Positions 6,169 to 13,849 of a stretch of 14,309 nt of DNA are shown here, in pieces. Each line of letters begins with the position of its first letter. The first letter of the stretch is position 1. This stretch comes from Chloroflexota bacterium (lineage in GTDB: Bacteria; Chloroflexota; Anaerolineae; JACRMK01). The stretch covers positions 1-14,309 of the forward strand of contig JACQEC010000088.1 in NCBI GenBank assembly GCA_016200765.1, in the 5' to 3' direction. Below the pieces are notes generated by a model, which did no database searches, was not told the origin of the DNA, and saw only the letters and a program-made list of their open reading frames with translations. The translations under genes and the position numbers were made by a program.

Positions 6169-7527
6169 ATGTACGAAGACCCCCTGTACTACGTTCACAA
6201 ACGCGACATTGACAACCTGATCTGGCTTGCCACTTTTGGCGACGCCGTCGAGAAGCCGATTAACCAGTGGTTGATCTGGGAGCTCGCGCAGTACGAGGGC
6301 GTGCGCCCGTGGTCTATCCACGATCTCTACATGGCGCGCGGCCGCGGCGAGGTGCCGCCGACCTTTACGGTGCCCGCCATGAACCTGCGCGCGCTGACCT
6401 ACGATACCGCGCGCGCCGTCTTCCGCGCCGCGCTCAAACTCAACGCCGGCGCGATGATCTTTGAGATTGCGCGCAGTGAGATCGGCTACACCAGCCAGCG
6501 CCCGGCGGAATACGTCAGTGCGGTGCTGGCGGCGGCTATCAAGGAAGGCTATCAGGGGCCGCTGTTCATTCAGGGCGACCATTTTCAGGTGAATGGCAAG
6601 AAGTATCAGGCGGGCGGCGCGGAGCGCGACAAGGAGTTGAAGGCGGTGCGCGACCTGACCGCCGAGGCGGTGGCGGCCGGCTTCTACAACATTGACGTTG
6701 ACACCTCGACGCTGGTGAACCTCAAATGGCCGAGCGTAGCCGAGCAACAGCGCGAGAACTTTGAGCAGTGCGCCCAGCTGACGCGCTTCACTCGCGGCGT
6801 CGAGCCCGGCAAGCTGACCGTGTCCGTCGGCGGTGAAATCGGCGAGGTCGGCAAGAAGAACTCCACCGAAGAGGAACTGCGCGCCTTCATGGACGGCTAT
6901 CTGGCCGCCGCGCGCGGAGTGTGGGGCATCAGTAAAATCTCCATCCAGACGGGCACCAGTCACGGCGGGGTCATGATGCCCGATGGCAAACTCAAAGATG
7001 TCGCGATTGATTTTGACACGCTCGCGCGCTTGAGCAAGGTCGCGCGCGAGGAGTACCATCTGGCCGGCGCGGTCCAACACGGCGCTTCCACATTACCGGC
7101 GGAAGCGTTTGGCAAATTTGTGGAGTGCGGCGCGTGCGAGGTGCATCTGGCGACGGAGTTCCAAAATATGATGTTCGAGTCGCCAGCCTTCCCTAAGGCG
7201 CTGAAGCAGGAAATGTACGCCTGGCTCGACGTGAACGCCGCCGACGAGCGCGCGCCGGGCGAAACGCCCGACCAGTTCTATTATAAGAGTCGCAAGAAGG
7301 CGCTGGGGCCGTTCAAGCAGGAGTTATGGAAGCTGACCCCCGACGTTGACGAGCGGATCTGCTCCGCACTGCAGGCGAAGTTCGAGTTCCTCTTTGAGCG
7401 GCTGGGCATCGTGAACACCTATGACGTGGTGATGCGCACGGTCAAGACCGAGGAGATTCACAAGGAGAAACCCGCAGGCGCGGGCGCCGCGCTGGCGGCA
7501 GAGGACGTTAAGGGGCTGGCCGATTAA
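6169..7527 (+). CDS. Class II (zinc-dependent) aldolase, fructose-bisphosphate aldolase family
   Basis: A 452-residue cytoplasmic TIM-barrel protein of the class II aldolase family, which reversibly cleaves ketose bisphosphates to dihydroxyacetone phosphate and an aldehyde. Family landmarks are in order: N-terminal AMNLRALTYDTARAVFRAA (70-88), IQGDHF (134-139) with the catalytic Asp137 and zinc ligand His138, NIDVDTSTL (174-182), GGEIGEVG (221-228) with an acidic ligand, QTGTSHGG (260-267) with His265, and QHGAST (303-308) with His304. It is about 100 residues longer than the usual 280-360, mainly through an extended C-terminus and an N-terminal stretch. The motifs diverge from the standard HTDH and GGSG forms, so fructose 1,6-bisphosphate is likely but not certain as substrate; a tagatose- or other ketose-specific enzyme is possible. 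A strong ribosome site, AAAGGAGAG (6157-6165), precedes the ATG. It has its own leader after the AT-rich hairpin. Confidence 0.85.
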   Translation: MYEDPLYYVHKRDIDNLIWLATFGDAVEKPINQWLIWELAQYEGVRPWSIHDLYMARGRGEVPPTFTVPAMNLRALTYDTARAVFRAALKLNAGAMIFEIARSEIGYTSQRPAEYVSAVLAAAIKEGYQGPLFIQGDHFQVNGKKYQAGGAERDKELKAVRDLTAEAVAAGFYNIDVDTSTLVNLKWPSVAEQQRENFEQCAQLTRFTRGVEPGKLTVSVGGEIGEVGKKNSTEEELRAFMDGYLAAARGVWGISKISIQTGTSHGGVMMPDGKLKDVAIDFDTLARLSKVAREEYHLAGAVQHGASTLPAEAFGKFVECGACEVHLATEFQNMMFESPAFPKALKQEMYAWLDVNAADERAPGETPDQFYYKSRKKALGPFKQELWKLTPDVDERICSALQAKFEFLFERLGIVNTYDVVMRTVKTEEIHKEKPAGAGAALAAEDVKGLAD

Positions 7528-7529
7528 AT

Positions 7530-8285
7530 TCACCCCTCTCCCCCCGACTGGATCGGGGGGAGAGGGGCCGGGGGTGAGGTGAACCCCCTGACGCATTCCA
7601 TCACGACGCTCGCGACGGTTTCCGAGACCTCGTTGATCCGCTCTCGGAATGAGCCTACGGCCTCCGCGTCAGCCCGGTCGGTCAGCCCGCGCGCGAGCGC
7701 GAACGGGATTTGGTTCAGGGTGCAGACCAGCGCCAGCGCCGCGCCTTCCATCTCCACGCAATCGGCGCCGAACGTCTCCCACAGGCGTTGGCGTGCCTCG
7801 CTGTCCACGATGACGGTATCGCCGGTGATAATGCTCCCCGTTTTAACGCGAGCCCCTAGCCCAACGCGTGTGGCCGCCTCCACCAACTGCACGGTGAGGC
7901 CGGCATCCGTCATGATCCACTCATGGCCTGCGCCCGGCAGATTGCGCCGCGTAATCAGCATGAAATCGTGCTGGGTCACGCGTTGGGCAATCACCACATC
8001 GCCCACGCTCAGACCCGGGTTGACCGCGCCTGCCGACCCCAGCGCGATCACGCGCTCAATGGGGTATCGCTCAATCACGGATTGGAGTGTCGCCGCGGCG
8101 CGCACCTTGCCGATGCCGACCTCCACAATCAGCACGTCGGTTGCGCCCAGCCGCCCGCGATATACGGGCTGGCCTAGCCTGCGCTCGGTCGCTTTCGCGG
8201 GGTGAAGTTCCGATTCCCCGGCCTGCGCCTCGCGCACGAGCGGCGCAACCTCCACGGCCAGCGCGCCCACCAGAGCCGTCAGCAT
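7530..8285 (-). CDS. mtnN: 5'-methylthioadenosine/S-adenosylhomocysteine nucleosidase
   Basis: A 251-residue purine nucleosidase of the PNP/UDP family. It hydrolyses methylthioadenosine and S-adenosylhomocysteine to adenine plus the thioribose, in the methionine salvage and activated methyl cycles. Matching motifs: Glu12 in ALAVEV (aligned to the catalytic Glu12 of E. coli MtnN), GSAGAVNPGLSVGDVV (83-98), ITGDTVI (about 148-154), VEMEGAALA with the ribose-binding Met-Glu, and LTDRADAEA with the catalytic Asp. The ATG at 8285 places Glu12 correctly; no clear ribosome site precedes it, and it lies 13 bases after the C39 gene, so translation may be coupled. The last 17 residues (TSPPAPLPPIQSGGEG) and the stop codon come from a palindromic repeat, which extends the usual C-terminus. 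Function is firm; the role of the tail is unknown. Confidence 0.93.
   Translation of the reverse strand: MLTALVGALAVEVAPLVREAQAGESELHPAKATERRLGQPVYRGRLGATDVLIVEVGIGKVRAAATLQSVIERYPIERVIALGSAGAVNPGLSVGDVVIAQRVTQHDFMLITRRNLPGAGHEWIMTDAGLTVQLVEAATRVGLGARVKTGSIITGDTVIVDSEARQRLWETFGADCVEMEGAALALVCTLNQIPFALARGLTDRADAEAVGSFRERINEVSETVASVVMECVRGFTSPPAPLPPIQSGGEG
7533..7579. repeat. Palindromic element between convergent genes; possible bidirectional terminator
   Basis: A perfect 15-bp stem, CCCCTCTCCCCCCGA (7533-7547) with its complement (7553-7567), has the loop CTGGA and is followed by CCGGGGGTGAGG to 7579. It belongs to the 779-818 family with an extended, different stem tip. It lies just past the aldolase stop and inside the 3' end of the nucleosidase gene. 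It could halt transcription from both sides, but there is no T-run. Confidence 0.85.
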
Positions 8286-8298
8286 GATGCGCGGGAGG

Positions 8299-9585
8299 TC
8301 AAGGCAAGAAAGCCAGCGCCACGAATGGTGGCCGCAGAGCCAATAACGCCTGGGCGGCGGCGCGGTAGCGGATGTTCAGATCGAGCGCGCGCTGGTAGGC
8401 GGCTGTCGCCTCCGACGCGCGTCCCATGCCTTCCAGCGCGCGCCCGCGATAGTAATGCGACTCCTCCAGGTCAATGGCCTTTTGTAAGTTGCCCTCCGCG
8501 ATGGTCAGCACGTCTTGATAGCGGCCAACCGCGACGTAAGCCTCAAAGACTCCGAACTGATACCAGAACATGCGCCATGGCAGCCCCATCTGCCGCGCCC
8601 GGTCGAACGCTTGGGCGGCGGCTGTTGGGTTGCCCAGCGCGTTCAGCGCACTGCCCAAGTTGTGCCATGCAAAACCGTCGCCGCCCATTTGCTGAATCTC
8701 GGCCCACTGGCGGGCGTAAGCCAGCGTCCACATCACCCGATCGTCCACCGCATCGCCGATGATGGCGGCGACTAGCGAAGCTTGCGGTTGTGGATAGACC
8801 ACGATGTAGGTGCGGTTGAACACCCGCCAGTCGGCGTCGAACGGCGCATACGGCAGTGTCAGATTGGGCCCTAGGTAGGAGTCCAGCGCAAAAAACTCTT
8901 GACGCAGGTCGGAATAGCCGGTCAGCAGGCGGTAATGGCCCATACCGTCGTTGGCCTTGGGGGTGAACCAGGTCTCGACGATGACGGCGAACCCGTTGGC
9001 GATGAGCCGCCTCAACAGGTCAAGGTCTCCATTGACGCGGTACACCGCCGAGAAGTTGGGCAGGTTCTGCGCGTAGCCGGTCATCTCGGCGGGGCCGACG
9101 TTCTTGTCGTTCGGGTTCGGCTTGAGGACCGGCGCAATCGTCTTTTGCGAGCCGCCAAACCCGTAACGGCTAAGCGCCATCGCCAGCGTGGACGGGCCGC
9201 AGTTGTTCCATCCCTGATACTCGTGGCGAAAGCCGGTGAGCCGGAATTCCGGAGGCGGCTTCGTGATGGAGTCGTTCGGTGGGTGGAGCGCGCGGTGTTT
9301 AGGCAGGACAGTTTCGTCCGGCGTCGTCACGGGGGGCGCTTGCCTATGCGCCTCTACAGCGACCGGGGAACCAGGCGTTTCGGAGATTGAGCCGCTTGCG
9401 GCTACCACCTCTCCCCTCAGGGGTGAGGGTTCAAGGGAGAGGGGCAGGGGTGAGGGTAGCGGCCCACACGCCACAACTGCAAGGCAGAGCGCCGCACAGA
9501 CCCGAAGGGTTTTCAAAACCGTTCGGGTCTGTGGCCCTATCCCCCCTCTCCCACGCGTGGGAGAGGGGCCGGGGGTGAGGCGCAT
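8299..9585 (-). CDS. C39-like cysteine peptidase with TPR repeats, probable lipoprotein
   Basis: A 428-residue exported protein with a papain-like C39-type domain and C-terminal TPR repeats. The likely catalytic residues are Cys129 (GWNNCGPSTLAMAL), His217 (GMGHYRLL) and Asp235 (FFALDSYLG). Two to three TPR units cover about 303-405 (AWHNLGSALNALGNPTAAAQAF; HYYRGRALEGMGRASEATAAY). A lipobox-type sequence, LCLAVVAC, ends at Cys40. The ATG at 9585 is three bases after the stop of the upstream gene, which suggests coupling. However, the first 24 residues are repeat-encoded, and a TTG at 9516 would start a classical signal peptide (MKTLRVCAALCLAVVAC), so 9516 may be the true start. Two other repeats lie in frame near the N-terminus. 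The substrate is unknown; such domains often cut peptides or act on cell-surface proteins. It is probably co-transcribed with its neighbours. Confidence 0.82.
   Translation of the reverse strand: MRLTPGPSPTRGRGGIGPQTRTVLKTLRVCAALCLAVVACGPLPSPLPLSLEPSPLRGEVVAASGSISETPGSPVAVEAHRQAPPVTTPDETVLPKHRALHPPNDSITKPPPEFRLTGFRHEYQGWNNCGPSTLAMALSRYGFGGSQKTIAPVLKPNPNDKNVGPAEMTGYAQNLPNFSAVYRVNGDLDLLRRLIANGFAVIVETWFTPKANDGMGHYRLLTGYSDLRQEFFALDSYLGPNLTLPYAPFDADWRVFNRTYIVVYPQPQASLVAAIIGDAVDDRVMWTLAYARQWAEIQQMGGDGFAWHNLGSALNALGNPTAAAQAFDRARQMGLPWRMFWYQFGVFEAYVAVGRYQDVLTIAEGNLQKAIDLEESHYYRGRALEGMGRASEATAAYQRALDLNIRYRAAAQALLALRPPFVALAFLP
9408..9457. repeat. Composite GC-rich repeat in frame in the C39 gene
   Basis: CTCCCCTCAGGGGTGAGG joins GGGAGAGGGGCAGGGGTGAGGG. 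The second half matches the repeat at 12562-12590 in the GAF gene. On the minus strand it is read as PLPSPLPLSLEPSPLRGE, directly after the lipobox cysteine, so it forms a proline-rich linker between the lipid anchor and the enzyme domain. Confidence 0.75.
9496..9532. repeat. 37-bp near-perfect palindrome in the signal peptide coding region
   Basis: ACAGACCCGAA (9496-9506) pairs with 9522-9532, and GGTTTT (9508-9513) pairs with AAAACC (9515-9520). One G-G mismatch (9507/9521) separates the two stems, and the centre is a single C. Read on the minus strand it gives TRTVLKTLRVC and contains the TTG that may be the true start of the lipoprotein. Confidence 0.85.
9541..9580. repeat. Palindromic element at the 5' end of the C39 gene
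   Basis: A perfect 26-bp palindrome, 9543-9568, centred on ACGCGT, is followed by CCGGGGGTGAGG. It is a plain member of the 779-818 family. It starts immediately inside the ATG at 9585 on the minus strand, so it is translated as LTPGPSPTRGRGG if that start is used. If the TTG at 9516 is used, it is leader RNA. Confidence 0.85.
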
Positions 9586-9588
9586 CCC

Positions 9589-12500
9589 CTACCAGCCCAG
9601 AAAGTTGCGCCGGCCGCCGGCGCGCGCGGCGTACATCGCCGCATCGGCGCGGTTGAGCATGGTATGGAAATCGGGGCAGTCCTCTAACCGTTCAGCCAGA
9701 CCGAGACTGATGGTGATGGGCAGTGGGCCGCCCTGAGTGGGCACGGGGGTGTCGGCCATGTATCGCTGCAGCCGCTCGGCTAATACTTGCGTGCTGTGGA
9801 GGTCGTTCTCGGGCACGGCGATGGAAAACTCATCGCCGCCGTAGCGTCCCATAATATCAATGTCGCGCAGCTTACCCGCTGAGTGAGGGCCGCCTTTACA
9901 GCGCTCGGCCAGCGCGCGCAGCACCTCGTTGCCCACCGCATGACCGTAGGTGTCGTTGACCTGCTTGAAATGATCAATGTCAACCATGATGGCGGAGAGC
10001 GGCCGCTCATAGCGCCGCGCCCGCTCAAATTCGCGGTCGGCCAACTCAAAGAAGTGGCGGTGATTGGGCAGGCCGGTCAGCCCATCGGTGATCGCCAACT
10101 GCTTCACCTCCGCGTACAGGCGCGCGTTGACCAACGCAATGGCAACCTGGTCGCCCAGCGTCTGCAGTAAGCGCAGGTCCTCATATCCCAGCGTGTGCGG
10201 CGCCGCGCGGTAGACATGCAGAACGCCGATGGTGTCGGCGCCGGTCTTGAGCGGCACGGCGATAGCCGAACGTGAGGGGCCGCTTGGGTCTGCCAGATAG
10301 CGCGGTTCCGCCTGGGTGTCCTGAATGAGCAACGGCACGCCGGTGGCGGCGACACGGCCTGAAATGCCTTCGCCAATCTTCAAGCGCAAGTTTTTCGCCT
10401 GAATCGCGCGGCCCGGCGGGTGGGTGCCGACCGTCCACACCAGCTCGCCGGTGGGTGAATCCACCAGAAAGATCGTCGCGCCGTAGCCGAAATCCTTTTC
10501 GAGGATCGTCAAGACATGACGGAGGAGCACATCCAACTCCAGTTGGGCCGTCAACTGTTCGGAAGCGAGGCGCAGGGCCTCCAGTTGGGCGGCGCGGCGG
10601 CGGCTCTCCTCCAGCAAATGCGTCTTTTCAATCGCCGCCGCGGCGAGATCGGCAAGCGCCCGCAAGAAACTGCGGGCGTGGTCGTCATGCGGCAAGCCGT
10701 TCAGCACGATGACACCCAGCACGCCGTTGGCCGTCTTCAACGGCACGTTGGTGACCTGCTTCGGAAAATTTCGGATGCCCAACTGCGCGATGCGGGGATC
10801 GCCCGTCGTATCCGCAATCTCCACCATTTCGCCTTGACCAATAGACTGCGCGAATGTGCTCAGATCAGGCTTCAGTCGCTGTGCATTGAACGCCTCGACG
10901 AACTCCGCGGACCGCCCGTGATTCGCGGCCATGCGCAGCACTTCGGATTCCCTCTCCACCAAGATAATACTGCCCTCCGGGCGGCTGACCATTTTGATCG
11001 CTTCGGCCAACACGAATTGCAGGGTTTCTTCAGCCGTCATCGCCCGGTTGAGCGCTTCGCCGACGCGGGCGAGCGTGGAGGACTCTCTGGCGCGCTGCTC
11101 GGCGGTAGCGTATGATTCGGCGTTCATGATCGCGCTGGCGACTTGCCCGCCGATGGCGCGGGCGAGGTTAATCTGGCCGGGCGTGAATTCACGATCGGCC
11201 GTGGCGAGATCGAGCATCAGCACGCCGATCACGCGGTCGTGGCCCAGTAATGGCACCATCAGGAGCTTCTGGACGCCATACGGTTGAATCCAGTCTGCGG
11301 GAATCGTTACGCCGCGCTTCTCGTCAGGCCACACCATCGGCGCGCGCTCTCGCACCAGTGCTTGCAACAAGGGTGCGTCGGATAGCGCCACGGGTTCGGA
11401 CGTTTTGAAGCGTGTCCAATTGGCCCGTTCCACGTGACCATCGGCAAACTGTGCCATGGCCGGGCGCAACATCTGCTGCGCCCGGTCAAGCATGAGGATC
11501 GTGCAGCGCTGGGCCTGACAAGCCTGCGCGGTACGTTGCGCAATCACCTTCAACACGTGCTGGAGGTCGAGCGATGAGCCTGCTACCTGTGTGATGTCCA
11601 ACAGAGCCGCGGTGACCCCGTGCCCGACGCGCTCGGCCTCGAACAAGCGCGCGTTCTCGATCGCCAGAGCGGCTTGATCGGTAAAGGCGGCGAGGCGCTC
11701 GGCCAGCGCCTGCGTGTAGAAATTGGGAACGGCGCTGTCGAGGTTGAGGAAGCCGATGACCTCACCCTTGACGCGAATGGGCGCCCCGGCGTAGGAGCGC
11801 ACCCAGCGCGTCTCCTCAAGCTCGGCCCATCCCTCATAAGCCTGCGTGTCGGGCACGGCATAGGGCAGGCCGCTCTCAACCATGTGCTGTAAGTTTGGCA
11901 AATCAGCCACCCGGAAACGGATGGCCATCACCAACTCTTCGATGCCGCGCTCCGCGTAGCCCCGACAGCCCACGACCCGCGCGATGCCATCTTCAATCAG
12001 CATGATGTTGGCGGCGTCATGGGGCACCACCCGCCCCACGTTGGCGAGAATGCGATCCAGCACTTCCTCAAATTTGAGCGTGCTGTTGAGGGCCGCCGCC
12101 GTATCGCGCAGAGCCTCGGCCAGCGCCTGCTGTTCACGCTCCACCTGACGGCTGTGCTGGCGCGCAAAGGCCGCGCCCAGCGCGCCCGCCGCACTGCGCA
12201 GGGCCTCAATCTCGGCGGTGGACCAGACCCGCTCGCGCGCGCATTCGTCAAAGCCCAGAATGCCCCACCATTTCCCGTCGCTGAAGATGGGCACATCCAC
12301 CACCGCGAGGACACCGCGCGGCCCCAGCACCTTGCGGTCGGCCTCCGGGAAGTCTCGCACCAACCCATGCAGGACGTGACCGGCGCCCAAGGTTTCAAGC
12401 CGGCGGCGGCCAAATTCGCTGGCGTGGTATGGCATGTTGTGGACGCGCGGGTCGTCCATTTCGGATGGCTGGCCGGGCGCCGTCCATTCGTAGCGCAGGT

Positions 12501-13281
12501 CGGTGAGCAAGACGCTACCCTCACCCCCGACCTCTCCCCCCGATCCAGTCGGGGGTGAGGGTTGAAGGGAGAGGGGCAGGGGTGAGGGTTCCGAGTGGTT
12601 TTCAAAGATAAAGGCGCGGCTGACGCCGGTCGTCTCGCCCAGACGGGCAAGCACAGCGGGCAGGACCCCGCTCAAATCGTCGGCGGCGAGCAGCCGCTCG
12701 CCGATGGTGGCGAGCGCGCCGAGGATGGCGTCGCGCCGGCGCGCCTCGTCAAACAGCCGATCCTTTTCGAGCGCGAGCGCAACGGCGTTGGCGATCTGGG
12801 TCAGCAAGGGCAGATGCGCGGGATCGTAGCCGGCGGTCTGCCGCCAGGCGAAGTTCAACGCGCCGATCACCCGCTCTCCGGCGCGCAGGGGCAGGTTCAG
12901 GCGCGAGCGATACCCGGCCGCAAATAAGCGTTCTTCGGCCGGGAAGTGCGTCTCAAGGGATAAGTCGGGCGTCAGGTGCGCGCGGCCAGCCAGCACGTCG
13001 GCCGCGGCTGCGGTGGCAATCACCGGCAGGCGGCTGCCCTGTTGGAGGTCAACTTGTGGTTTGTCCAACGCGATGAACAGGGCATTCTCGCGTCTCTCGT
13101 CGAGCAGGGCCAAGCTTAAGCGCTCACATCGAGTGATCGCTTTGAGGCCAGTGACAAGGGCCGGGAAGGCGTCGGTGGTCCTCCGTATGATGGCGGCTGG
13201 CTTCAAACAGGCGGGCGTTGGATAGGGCGACCGCCACCTGATTGGCCAGCGTTTCGAGAAAGCGTTGGTGTCCGCGATCAA
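9589..13281 (-). CDS. GAF-domain sensor/diguanylate cyclase (GGDEF), main open piece
   Basis: The longest open piece, 1,230 residues, holds six GAF domains and a C-terminal GGDEF domain. GGDEF enzymes make cyclic di-GMP from two GTP; GAF domains sense small molecules or mediate pairing. No membrane helix is seen, so it is cytoplasmic. Each GAF ends in a linker such as ALALEKDRLFDEAR, AALAIENARLFEAE or VAIALVNARLYAE, with coiled-coil-like joins. The fourth GAF of the whole protein has WWGILGFDEC. The active site RYGGDEF is intact (GGDEF at 9826-9840), with DIDHFKQVND as metal-binding region. An RDID I-site (9856-9867) lies five residues before it, which predicts product inhibition. A 74-base repeat is inserted in frame in the fourth GAF. 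The first 30 or so residues after the ATG at 13281 are out-of-frame reading of GAF2, so that start is not genuine. Confidence 0.85.
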   Translation of the reverse strand: MIADTNAFSKRWPIRWRSPYPTPACLKPAAIIRRTTDAFPALVTGLKAITRCERLSLALLDERRENALFIALDKPQVDLQQGSRLPVIATAAAADVLAGRAHLTPDLSLETHFPAEERLFAAGYRSRLNLPLRAGERVIGALNFAWRQTAGYDPAHLPLLTQIANAVALALEKDRLFDEARRRDAILGALATIGERLLAADDLSGVLPAVLARLGETTGVSRAFIFENHSEPSPLPLSLQPSPPTGSGGEVGGEGSVLLTDLRYEWTAPGQPSEMDDPRVHNMPYHASEFGRRRLETLGAGHVLHGLVRDFPEADRKVLGPRGVLAVVDVPIFSDGKWWGILGFDECARERVWSTAEIEALRSAAGALGAAFARQHSRQVEREQQALAEALRDTAAALNSTLKFEEVLDRILANVGRVVPHDAANIMLIEDGIARVVGCRGYAERGIEELVMAIRFRVADLPNLQHMVESGLPYAVPDTQAYEGWAELEETRWVRSYAGAPIRVKGEVIGFLNLDSAVPNFYTQALAERLAAFTDQAALAIENARLFEAERVGHGVTAALLDITQVAGSSLDLQHVLKVIAQRTAQACQAQRCTILMLDRAQQMLRPAMAQFADGHVERANWTRFKTSEPVALSDAPLLQALVRERAPMVWPDEKRGVTIPADWIQPYGVQKLLMVPLLGHDRVIGVLMLDLATADREFTPGQINLARAIGGQVASAIMNAESYATAEQRARESSTLARVGEALNRAMTAEETLQFVLAEAIKMVSRPEGSIILVERESEVLRMAANHGRSAEFVEAFNAQRLKPDLSTFAQSIGQGEMVEIADTTGDPRIAQLGIRNFPKQVTNVPLKTANGVLGVIVLNGLPHDDHARSFLRALADLAAAAIEKTHLLEESRRRAAQLEALRLASEQLTAQLELDVLLRHVLTILEKDFGYGATIFLVDSPTGELVWTVGTHPPGRAIQAKNLRLKIGEGISGRVAATGVPLLIQDTQAEPRYLADPSGPSRSAIAVPLKTGADTIGVLHVYRAAPHTLGYEDLRLLQTLGDQVAIALVNARLYAEVKQLAITDGLTGLPNHRHFFELADREFERARRYERPLSAIMVDIDHFKQVNDTYGHAVGNEVLRALAERCKGGPHSAGKLRDIDIMGRYGGDEFSIAVPENDLHSTQVLAERLQRYMADTPVPTQGGPLPITISLGLAERLEDCPDFHTMLNRADAAMYAARAGGRRNFLGW
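12517..12590. repeat. 74-bp composite repeat in frame inside the fourth GAF domain
   Basis: A perfect 14-bp stem, ACCCTCACCCCCGA (12517-12530) with 12549-12562, encloses CCTCTCCCCCCGATCCAG. It is followed by GAAGGGAGAGGGGCAGGGGTGAGGG, the unit also seen at 9430-9457. On the minus strand it is read as EPSPLPLSLQPSPPTGSG then GEVGGEGS, a proline- and glycine-rich insert within an otherwise compact domain. Confidence 0.85.
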
Positions 13282-13849
13282 ACTGTCGCGGTCGAAACGA
13301 CTGCACAGAGATGGCGCCGATCACCTGCTCCCGCGCGACCAGCGGCACGCCGAGCCACGCCCGCGCCGGCTCCGTGATGTGCACCAAGGTTGTCGGCAGG
13401 GGATCAGTTTGGAGATCGCCCACGAGCAGCGACTGTTTGTTCCTGACCACCCATCCGGTCAGCCCCCCCTCCGCCAGCGGCACGCGGAAATTGGGCAGTT
13501 TCTGGTCGTGCTCAAAAGCCGCGACAACATCCAACGCCTGATGCGCGGGGTCTATCAACGCGACGACCAACGTATCGGGAGCGAGTAATTGCCGCATATG
13601 CTCATAAAGCCGGCTGAGGAGTATATCGGTTTCCAGCGCGCTGGTGGTGGCGAGCGCCGTATCGTACAGCCCGAGCAGTTCGCGCTTCTGCCGTTGAAAC
13701 TCCTCGACCAGCCGCGCTTTGTCCAGGGCGATAGCGGCCTGACTCGCCAACAGGGCAAGCGTCTCGATTTCGCTCTGGCCAAAGTGGTCGCCCTGCCGCG
13801 AATACGCGATGAGCGCGCCGAGCGTCTGCTCACCGAAGGTGATGGGCAC
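13124..13849 (-). CDS. Middle fragment of the GAF/GGDEF gene (end of GAF1 and GAF2), frameshifted
   Basis: This frame carries the second half of the first GAF (VPITFGEQTLGALIAYSRQGDHF, then ALLASQAAIALDKARLVEEF) and the whole second GAF, ending in LETLANQVAVALSNARLFEAS. Useful homology extends upstream of the GTG at 13849 to about 13880, as RPTLRSAAS, and stops near 13190, after which the residues are meaningless. It has no ribosome site or promoter of its own and is best read as an internal part of the larger gene. Confidence 0.6.
   Translation of the reverse strand: MPITFGEQTLGALIAYSRQGDHFGQSEIETLALLASQAAIALDKARLVEEFQRQKRELLGLYDTALATTSALETDILLSRLYEHMRQLLAPDTLVVALIDPAHQALDVVAAFEHDQKLPNFRVPLAEGGLTGWVVRNKQSLLVGDLQTDPLPTTLVHITEPARAWLGVPLVAREQVIGAISVQSFRPRQFDRGHQRFLETLANQVAVALSNARLFEASRHHTEDHRRLPGPCHWPQSDHSM

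Noticed and set aside
6301..7080. Long minus-strand frames opposite the aldolase gene
   Set aside because: They are complements of a well-supported gene with conserved metal-binding motifs on the plus strand.
13200..13281. ATG at 13281 as true start of the GAF/GGDEF protein
   Set aside because: The residues after it (IADTNAFSKRWPIRW) are an out-of-frame reading of GAF2 and no ribosome site is seen; the genuine start is at 14112.
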